DNA of 7,428 nucleotides from Syntrophomonadaceae bacterium (GTDB taxonomy: Bacteria; Bacillota; Dethiobacteria; DTU022): the NCBI GenBank assembly GCA_007130585.1, contig SLSE01000046.1:1-7428 (forward strand). The letters are read 5' to 3'. Under the pieces are notes generated by a model. The model saw only the letters and a program-made list of their open reading frames with translations. It had not been told where the DNA came from and searched no databases. Positions 1-5,017 of the stretch are shown here, piece by piece. Made by a program: the position numbers and the translations under genes. The first letter of the stretch is position 1; each line of letters begins with the position of its first letter.

Positions 1-227
1 ATCGAAACCCAGAAGGCCGGGTTAACGTTTAAGGCCAGGTTGAGGGTGCCTTCCGGGGCGAAGAGAGCCGGCGCCAGCAGGGCGGCCAGCACGGCCACGG
101 GCACGTAAGAAAGCCAGCGTTCCACGGGAGCGGGAAGTTTACGCCGGGAAAGAACCAGGATCGGCAGTACGCGCGGCACGAAGGTAACAAGGGACATTAA
201 GATAATCAGGATGCCAATTTCCTGCAT
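1..227 (-). CDS. azlD: AzlD-family branched-chain amino acid transport subunit (partial, C-terminus off the window)
   Basis: This is the small membrane partner of AzlC; the pair forms a branched-chain amino acid (and analogue) exporter in the inner membrane. It is an open frame running off the left edge: about 75 residues are visible of a family length near 100-110. The protein starts MQEIGILIILMSLVTFVPRV, a first hydrophobic segment ending in the family's typical PR. It continues with an SRRKLP turn, then RWLSYVPVAVLAALLAP, the most recognisable AzlD stretch, at about residues 38-54. The ATG at 227 is preceded by AGGAG at 240-244 (12-nt spacing). It follows azlC on the same strand after an unusually wide 154-nt gap; the two genes usually abut or overlap. 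The family is clear; the exact substrate is not visible in the sequence. Confidence 0.88.
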   Translation of the reverse strand, partial: MQEIGILIILMSLVTFVPRVLPILVLSRRKLPAPVERWLSYVPVAVLAALLAPALFAPEGTLNLALNVNPAFWVS

Positions 228-381
228 TATTCCTGCCAGCTCCTTTTACAGTTTGATTCCCGCGCCTTTGGCAGATTCGCTCTTTTAACGGTTTCGTTTA
301 AGGTAAGTTTCGAAAAAAGATTTGCCAATTTATTAAGTTAGGTCCGCATCCGCGCCGGTAATGATTATTTATATTTCAGAT

Positions 382-1203
382 TTAGCTTTCGGCAGTTGGC
401 CCTTCCTTTTCAGGTTCAGCGCAAACGATACAGTCGCTGCCGTCCGGCCCGGGATCTGTTTTAAATAAAAGCCCTGCCGTAGCGGCGATAACCGTGGCCA
501 AAATAATGTAGAGCTGGTTCATGCCGGCCAAAAAAAAGACCAGGCCCAGGGCTGCGGCAAGCAGGGCAACGGCTACGTGGCGAAACTTTTCGATCTGCAT
601 CACCAGGAGGGCGATAAACATGGCCGGCAGGGCATAGTCAACCCCGTAGGCAGCGATGTCAAAGGTCAGGTAGACACCAAGCCAGGCGCCGAGCAGGGTA
701 CCGGCAATCCAGGCCAGGTGGGCCGATATATTCACCCCGAAAAGCTGGGCGGGCGGGGGCACGCCTGCACGGCGGAAATGGGCGGCGTGGACGGCAAACG
801 ATTCATCGGTAATTTCGTAGCTGAACAAAACCTGCTGCCAGGTTTTCAGACCGCCCAGGCGCGGGGCCAGGTAGGCGCTCATCAGCATGTGGCGCAGGTT
901 AACCAGGAAAACGGTCATCACTATGGCGGCCGTGCCGGTCCCGGCATCAATCATCCCGACTGAAATCAGCTGCGAAGAGCCGGCAAAAACAAAAACCGAC
1001 ATCGCCACGGCGCTGTAAACGCTCAACCCGGCGGTAGATGCCAGGACACCGAAAGCCAGGCCGATCGGCAGGTACCCGAGCATGATCGGAACAGCCCTGA
1101 CCATTCCGGTCAGGGCCTGACTGGTATTACTGTTACGGGCAGCGGCCCCTTCAGCCGCAAGCTCGCCTGTAAGCCGCCTGTCATTGTCTTTATTGAACTC
1201 CAA
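382..1203 (-). CDS. azlC: AzlC-family branched-chain amino acid permease, large subunit
   Basis: Integral membrane permease of the AzlC/YgaZ family, the larger half of the AzlCD exporter. At 273 residues it is slightly longer than usual (about 230-250). Hydrophobic segments lie at roughly residues 37-58, 64-84, 92-112, 160-180, 190-204, 208-227 and 230-247. Family hallmarks are LGYLPIGLAFG (42-52), FAGSSQL (73-79), NLRHMLMSAYLAPRL (102-116) and the EITDESFAV stretch (130-138). The start is TTG, preceded by AAAAGGTG at 1209-1216 with 5-nt spacing; the next in-frame Met (34) sits at the edge of the first membrane segment and is the alternative start. The hydrophilic N-terminal extension (about 33 residues) and a charged C-terminal tail with a CIVC motif (258-261) are additions to the usual core. 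AzlD follows on the same strand. Family assignment is firm; substrate is inferred from the family. Confidence 0.93.
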   Translation of the reverse strand: MEFNKDNDRRLTGELAAEGAAARNSNTSQALTGMVRAVPIMLGYLPIGLAFGVLASTAGLSVYSAVAMSVFVFAGSSQLISVGMIDAGTGTAAIVMTVFLVNLRHMLMSAYLAPRLGGLKTWQQVLFSYEITDESFAVHAAHFRRAGVPPPAQLFGVNISAHLAWIAGTLLGAWLGVYLTFDIAAYGVDYALPAMFIALLVMQIEKFRHVAVALLAAALGLVFFLAGMNQLYIILATVIAATAGLLFKTDPGPDGSDCIVCAEPEKEGPTAES

Positions 1204-1208
1204 CTAAT

Positions 1209-1216
1209 CACCTTTT
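1209..1216 (-). promoter_or_regulatory. Ribosome binding site supporting the TTG start of azlC
   Basis: The minus strand reads AAAAGGTG, then five bases, then TTG. No ATG is available until codon 34, so this site decides the longer start. Confidence 0.6.
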
Positions 1217-1224
1217 AGCAATAA

Positions 1225-1259
1225 GTTAAGAAAAACAAGCCTGTCCACTTTTTGTTAAC
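1225..1259 (-). repeat. AT-rich inverted repeat between the EF-like gene and azlC, possible weak terminator
   Basis: GTTAAGAAAAA at 1225-1235 is matched by TTTTTGTTAAC at 1249-1259: 10 of 11 positions pair, with one G-G mismatch, around a 13-base loop. The right arm contains the stop codon of the EF-like gene. On the minus strand the second arm supplies a UUUUU run, so it may slow or end transcription before azlC. The stem is AT-rich, unlike a classic strong terminator, so function is uncertain. Confidence 0.4.
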
Positions 1260-1515
1260 TTATCGGTCCCACCCTGTAAACAGAGTCGCCTTCCCTGACT
1301 TTACCTTTTACCTTCAGCCCGACCAGGTCTCCCGTTTTCGCCTCGGCGATGCTTTCGTGTTCCACCTGCATCGACTTGACGTCCTGCTCGATGTCCGTTG
1401 TAGAGCCGACTATGGCGATCCGCTCCCCCACCCGGAGCAAATTTTCCAGCAGGATAATTGCCACTCCGATCTTGTTGTAATAGTGGGTTACCTGGCCGAT
1501 CAGCTGTCGTTCCAT
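1255..1515 (-). CDS. Stand-alone translation elongation factor-like protein (EF-Tu domain 2-like beta-barrel)
   Basis: A small protein of 86 residues resembling the beta-barrel domain 2 of translational GTPases, and also the C-terminal barrel of some U32 peptidases. It lacks any GTP-binding domain. Visible family features are the opening IGQVTHYYNKIGVAII, the LRVGERIAIVG turn typical of the barrel, the segment VKSMQVEHESIAEAKTGDLVGLKV, and the closing VREGDSVYRV. Such single-domain proteins are common in Clostridia and other anaerobes; their role is not established. Start choice: the site AAAGGA at 1529-1534 lies 13 nt before the ATG at 1515 but only 1 nt before an in-frame GTG at 1527, so the ATG is preferred (the GTG would add MFFT). 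It lies between trxA and azlC on the same strand; no clear own promoter was found in the 98-base gap behind trxA. Confidence 0.85.
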   Translation of the reverse strand: MERQLIGQVTHYYNKIGVAIILLENLLRVGERIAIVGSTTDIEQDVKSMQVEHESIAEAKTGDLVGLKVKGKVREGDSVYRVGPIS

Positions 1516-1613
1516 GGTAAAGAACACATCCTTTCGGAATTTTTTATATTCTTTACACTATTCGGCACCTGGAACGCGTTACCCTGCACCGGAAAAGATA
1601 AATTGTTGGACGG

Positions 1614-1940
<327 letters not shown>

Positions 1941-1967
1941 ATGGATATTCCTCCTTTGGATTCATCC

Positions 1968-1983
1968 GGCTGCGCATGCAGCC
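1968..1983 (-). repeat. Small hairpin in the trxA 5' untranslated region
   Basis: GGCTGC and GCAGCC form a perfect 6-bp stem around a 4-base loop. It lies between the predicted transcription start (near 1989) and the ribosome binding site (1950-1957), so it would be in the trxA leader. It could stabilise the mRNA or be a protein site; nothing shows which. Confidence 0.45.
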
Positions 1984-1995
1984 TTGTTTAAAGCC

Positions 1996-2025
1996 ATTGT
2001 ATACCAGCACGGCAAAGAGGGTCAA
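1996..2025 (-). promoter_or_regulatory. Predicted sigma-A-type promoter of trxA
   Basis: The minus strand carries TTGACC (2020-2025; 5 of 6 to consensus) and, 18 bases later, TACAAT (1996-2001; 5 of 6). An overlapping TATACA gives a 16-base spacer as the alternative register. Transcription would start near 1989, about 50 bases before the trxA ATG. Confidence 0.6.
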
Positions 2026-2060
2026 CCGAGGGCGGGCCTAAAATGCCTGCCCCCCGGTTG
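2023..2060 (-). repeat. GC-rich inverted repeat after the radical SAM gene, overlapping the trxA -35 box
   Basis: CAACCG...CGGTTG form the ends of a 10-bp stem (one G-U pair when read as minus-strand RNA) around an 18-base interior that can pair further (GGC with GCC). It lies 37 bases past the stop of the radical SAM gene, in the place expected for a terminator, but no U-run follows. One arm shares three bases with the -35 element of the trxA promoter. It may end or attenuate read-through, or bind a regulator. Confidence 0.4.
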
Positions 2061-2097
2061 TGATCTGAAAACCGGGTCCGGAAATGCTGCGGCAAAA

Positions 2098-3030
2098 TTA
2101 AAGCAAACGCAACCCCGCGTTTTTAAAAGCTTCGCGGGCGGCGGTGAATTCGGCAGAGGTAATCCGCCGGTCCAGGGGCGGGTATTCACCGGCCCGGTGG
2201 GCCGGGTAGTACTGGGCCATCACGTTTACGGCGCAGCGCGGCGATATCTCTTCGCTCAAAAATTTTGCGATTTTTTCGCTTCCGGACAGGTCTTCGGGCA
2301 TGACCAGATGGCGGACCAGCAGACCGCGGCGGGCAATGCTGCCGGGCCCGATTTCCAGGTCGCCCACCTGGCGCTGCATTTCCTTAAGGCCCTCCCGGAG
2401 ACGGGTAAAGTAGTCGTCAACTGCCGTAAAGCGGGCCCCGGTGGCATCAGAAGCAAACTTGGCATCGGGCATGTAGATATCTATAAAACCTTCCAGGAGG
2501 CGCAGGGATTCAACAGACTCGTAGCCGCCACAGTTATACACTACGGGCAGGCGCAGTCCCTGCCCGGCAGCCTGGTCGATGGCGGCCGTGATCTGGCAGA
2601 GGTACGGCGTCGGGCTGACCAGGTTGATATTGCTGCAACCCCTGTTCTGCAGGCTTAGCATCAGGCCGGCCAGCTGTTCAACGGTAATGGAATCCCCGTA
2701 TTCGGCACCGGTGCTGATCGTCCAGTTCTGGCAGAAAACGCACTGCAGGTTGCAGTTGATGAAAAATATGGTGCCCGAGCCGCCCGGGCCGACCAGTTCG
2801 CGTTCTTCGCCAAAATGGGGGCCGGCGCTGCTGATCACCAGTTCACTGCCGGCAAGGCACTGCCCGGTCACCCCCTCCAGCCTGTTCACGCGGCAGTTGC
2901 GGGGGCAAATCGTGCATTTTTTCAGGGTTTGATAGAAGTTTTCGCTGCGCTCCCGGCGTTCTTCAGGGCTCATTTTCAGGTAGGCGGCAGTGAAATCTTT
3001 CCCGGGTTCACGCTTTTCGCGGAAAAACAT
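2098..3030 (-). CDS. Radical SAM protein, PflX-like (related to pyruvate formate-lyase activating enzymes)
   Basis: An iron-sulfur enzyme that would cleave S-adenosylmethionine reductively to a 5'-deoxyadenosyl radical; its substrate is unknown. It has 310 residues, typical for the PflX branch. The radical SAM motif CNLQCVFC supplies C93, C97 and C100 for the [4Fe-4S] cluster. Before it, C39-x2-C42-x3-C46 and C58, in the family pattern CPRNCRVNR...G.C, could bind another metal site. The GGSGTIFF strand (83-90), the NLVSPTPYL stretch (136-144) and YNCGGYE (165-171) follow the usual barrel order. The ATG is supported by AAAGCGGTGATC, which matches 10 of 12 bases of the full anti-Shine-Dalgarno complement, 2 nt upstream. 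No glycyl-radical enzyme lies nearby, so activation of pyruvate formate-lyase should not be assumed. It is transcribed away from the ACT-paaK-ior operon. Confidence 0.88.
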   Translation of the reverse strand: MFFREKREPGKDFTAAYLKMSPEERRERSENFYQTLKKCTICPRNCRVNRLEGVTGQCLAGSELVISSAGPHFGEERELVGPGGSGTIFFINCNLQCVFCQNWTISTGAEYGDSITVEQLAGLMLSLQNRGCSNINLVSPTPYLCQITAAIDQAAGQGLRLPVVYNCGGYESVESLRLLEGFIDIYMPDAKFASDATGARFTAVDDYFTRLREGLKEMQRQVGDLEIGPGSIARRGLLVRHLVMPEDLSGSEKIAKFLSEEISPRCAVNVMAQYYPAHRAGEYPPLDRRITSAEFTAAREAFKNAGLRLL

Positions 3031-3063
3031 ATGATCACCGCTTTACAGTTTATCCTTATTTTT

Positions 3064-3069
3064 ATTATA
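3064..3069 (-). promoter_or_regulatory. -10 element of the radical SAM gene promoter
   Basis: The minus strand reads a perfect TATAAT, which would start transcription near 3057 and give a leader of about 27 bases. At the right distance (3087-3092) the -35 position reads TCGCCC, which is poor. A promoter with a good -10 and a poor -35 often needs an activator; the tandem repeat at 3095-3116 sits just upstream. An alternative -35 (TTGACG, 3115-3120) pairs only with a poor -10 (TTATGT). Confidence 0.5.
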
Positions 3070-3094
3070 CAAAATATTTCCCGTCCGGGCGACA

Positions 3095-3116
3095 TAAACC
3101 GGTCGTAAACCGGTCG
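3095..3116. repeat. Tandem 11-bp direct repeat in the divergent promoter region, candidate operator
   Basis: TAAACCGGTCG occurs twice with no gap (3095-3105 and 3106-3116). Each copy contains the palindrome ACCGGT. The 11-base period is about one helical turn, so two protein units would bind the same face of the DNA. It lies about 38-59 bases before the predicted start of the radical SAM transcript and 111 bases before the ACT gene. The repeat is seen directly; the operator role is inferred. Confidence 0.55.
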
Positions 3117-3123
3117 TCAACTT

Positions 3124-3144
3124 TTTCCTGCCCGGTGCAGGAAA
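3124..3144. repeat. 8-bp-stem inverted repeat in the divergent region
   Basis: TTTCCTGC (3124-3131) and GCAGGAAA (3137-3144) form a perfect stem around a 5-base loop. No U-run follows on either strand, so it is not a standard terminator. It may be a dimeric regulator site, or a leader hairpin if the operon is transcribed from farther upstream. Confidence 0.5.
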
Positions 3145-3226
3145 CTCGCCGGCCGGTATTGAATGATTAAGTTTGTGATCGAAGCGAAACTCTCTGAGAA
3201 GTATAAACAACGGGAGGTTAGGGACA

Positions 3227-3655
3227 ATGATCAAGCAGATTTCGGTTTTTCTCGAGAATAAATCGGGGCGGTTAATCAGGGTGGCCCAGGCCCTCGGTGA
3301 AGCGGAAATAAATATCCGCGGGCTTTCAATTGCCGACACTTCGGATTTCGGGATTTTAAGGATGATCGTCGACAAGCCGGAAAAAGCGATCACCGAACTG
3401 AAGAACAGGGGCATGATGGCCACGGTGACCGAGGTTATCGCCATGGAGGTGCCCGATACCCCGGGCGGACTGGCCACGGTACTCTCTTACCTGGAAGATG
3501 CGGGTATAAATATCGAGTATCTTTATTCTTTCATCGAAAAACCGACCAGCAATGCAATAATCATGATGCGCGTGGAAAAAATAGATGCAGCCCTGGAAGT
3601 GCTCAAAAAACACGAAGTGCCGATTGTGGGCGGCGAACGCATCTATTCTTTCTAA
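3227..3655 (+). CDS. Tandem ACT domain protein
   Basis: A small cytoplasmic protein of 142 residues made only of two ACT domains, the fold that binds amino acids and related ligands in regulators and enzymes. Domain 1 is about residues 3-67, with the ACT signature NKSGRLIRVAQALGEAEINI (11-30). Domain 2 is about 71-139, with the parallel VPDTPGGLATVLSYLEDAGINI stretch (75-96). The Gly at the first turn of each (G14, G80) is conserved, as is usual where the ligand binds. There is no DNA-binding or catalytic domain. The ATG has GGGAGG at 3212-3217, 9 nt upstream. It is the first gene of the operon, 27 bases before paaK, and proteins of this type are often found beside aryl-CoA ligase and ior genes. 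A role as an aromatic amino-acid or aryl-acid sensor is inferred from this position only. Confidence 0.92.
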   Translation: MIKQISVFLENKSGRLIRVAQALGEAEINIRGLSIADTSDFGILRMIVDKPEKAITELKNRGMMATVTEVIAMEVPDTPGGLATVLSYLEDAGINIEYLYSFIEKPTSNAIIMMRVEKIDAALEVLKKHEVPIVGGERIYSF

Positions 3656-3667
3656 ACACAGCCGCAA

Positions 3668-3673
3668 CAGGAG
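3668..3673 (+). promoter_or_regulatory. Ribosome binding site that places the paaK start at GTG 3683
   Basis: CAGGAG lies directly against an in-frame TTG (3674), too close to serve it, but 9 nt before an in-frame GTG (3683). The GTG is therefore the likely start. Confidence 0.65.
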
Positions 3674-3682
3674 TTGAAACAA

Positions 3683-4972
3683 GTGCAAAATGATTTTTTC
3701 AGCGCGGAAGAATTTACAGACCGCCAGGGAAACGGCCTGCAGACAGCGATCAGGCATGCTTACGAAAACAGTCCTTTTTACCGCCGGGTTTTTGACAGGG
3801 AAAACCTGAAGCCCGGGGATATTAAAGGCCCCGCCGGTTTCGCAAAGGTCCCCTTTACTACAAAAAACGACCTCCGGGAGGCTTACCCCTACGGAATGGC
3901 CGCGGTACCGTTGGATAAAATTCTGCGCATCCACGCTTCTTCAGGCACGACGGGGAAGCCGATCGTGGTCGGGTACACCAGGGCCGACCTGGACTGCTGG
4001 GCTTCATGCGTGGCCCGGATCTGCGAGATGGCCGGGGTTACGGAGAAGGATATCGCCCAGGTTTCCTTCGGTTACGGCCTTTTTACGGGCGGTTTCGGCC
4101 TTCACTACGGCCTGGAAAAATTGGGCGCAACGGTGGTCCCTTTTTCAAGCGGCAATACCGAACGCCAGCTGGCCCTGATGAAAGACTTCGGCACCAACGT
4201 GCTGGTCAGCACGCCCTCATTTGCGATCTACATGGCCGAAATGGCCCGGGAACTGGGCTACGAACCGCGCAGCTTCGGCCTTAAAATCGGCCTGTTCGGG
4301 GGGGAACCCTGCTCCGGGGCGATGCGCGAGGATATAGAAAAACAGTGGGGACTGAGGGCAACTGTCAACTACGGGCTGACTGAAGTGGTAGGGCCGGGCA
4401 TTTCCGGCGAGTGCTCGCATACGGCAGGAATGCATATTTTAGAAGACATTTACTATCCGGAAATTATCGACCCCGTCACCGGCAAAGTCCTGCCCGACGG
4501 AATGGCGGGCGAACTGGTTTTAACCCCGATGTTCAAAGAAGGCTTTCCCGTGCTGCGCTACCGGACGGGCGACATTACCCGGCTGATTCCCGAACCCTGC
4601 TCCTGCGGGCGGACCACCCGCCGCATGGATTACATTACCGGCCGCAGCGATGACATGGTTATCATCAAGGGCGTTAATATCTTCCCTTCCCAGATCGAAG
4701 AGGTCCTGGCCGGCTTCCGCGAGGTTTCACCGCATTACCGCCTGGTGCTCAAAAAGGAAAAAGGCTTTATCAGGGACCTGGAAGTGCAGGTGGAACTTAC
4801 CCCGGAAGGCTTCTCCGACAGTTACAGGGAGCTGGAAGCCCTCGAGGGGCGGATCCGCCAGCGCCTGCGTTCGACCCTTTCGCTGGGCCCGCGTCTTAAA
4901 CTGCTGGAGCCCAGGTCCCTGGAACGGACAACAGGCAAAGCAAAGCGAATTGAGATCCGGGAAGAAGATTAA
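3683..4972 (+). CDS. paaK: Phenylacetate-CoA ligase (aryl-acetate AMP-forming ligase)
   Basis: Adenylate-forming enzyme: aryl-acetate + ATP + CoA gives aryl-acetyl-CoA + AMP + PPi. It acts in the cytoplasm. The 429-residue length (from the GTG start) is typical of PaaK, shorter than most acyl-CoA synthetases. The ATP-binding loop SSGTTGKP is at about 86-93, NYGLTE at 229-234, YRTGD at 293-297 and GRSDDM at 320-325, and the catalytic lysine of the C-terminal domain is probably K419 in TTGKAKR. C244 and H246 (GECSH) plus the CSCGR pair (C306, C308) are the family's conserved possible metal-binding residues. It sits between the ACT gene and iorA (45-base gap), so its likely substrates are phenylacetate, 4-hydroxyphenylacetate or indoleacetate, the acids matching Ior products. 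The specific acid cannot be read from sequence. Running backwards it could form ATP from aryl-acetyl-CoA. Confidence 0.93.
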   Translation: MQNDFFSAEEFTDRQGNGLQTAIRHAYENSPFYRRVFDRENLKPGDIKGPAGFAKVPFTTKNDLREAYPYGMAAVPLDKILRIHASSGTTGKPIVVGYTRADLDCWASCVARICEMAGVTEKDIAQVSFGYGLFTGGFGLHYGLEKLGATVVPFSSGNTERQLALMKDFGTNVLVSTPSFAIYMAEMARELGYEPRSFGLKIGLFGGEPCSGAMREDIEKQWGLRATVNYGLTEVVGPGISGECSHTAGMHILEDIYYPEIIDPVTGKVLPDGMAGELVLTPMFKEGFPVLRYRTGDITRLIPEPCSCGRTTRRMDYITGRSDDMVIIKGVNIFPSQIEEVLAGFREVSPHYRLVLKKEKGFIRDLEVQVELTPEGFSDSYRELEALEGRIRQRLRSTLSLGPRLKLLEPRSLERTTGKAKRIEIREED

Positions 4973-5004
4973 GGGGATTAATAAAAATAATGATTGCAGA
5001 AAGC

Positions 5005-5010
5005 GAGGAA
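5005..5010 (+). promoter_or_regulatory. Ribosome binding site supporting the TTG start of iorA
   Basis: GAGGAA lies 7 bases before TTG 5018. The next in-frame ATG is at 5039 (codon 8), with no comparable site before it, so the TTG start is favoured. Confidence 0.55.
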
Positions 5011-5017
5011 CTGAGTT

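Noticed and set aside
577..963. Plus-strand open frame of 128 codons inside azlC
   Set aside because: It is antisense to conserved AzlC membrane segments and has no matching motif.
3202..3207. TATAAA just before the ACT gene as a -10 box
   Set aside because: Transcription would start within the ribosome binding site and no -35 is found at the right distance.
3031..3226. T-box or amino-acid riboswitch leader for the ACT operon
   Set aside because: The conserved T-box sequence (AGGGTGG...ACCGCG) is absent and no known riboswitch core could be recognised by eye.
3356..3934. Minus-strand open frame of 192 codons
   Set aside because: It overlaps the ACT gene and paaK on the other strand, is rich in His, Phe and Arg as expected of an antisense frame, and shows no domain.
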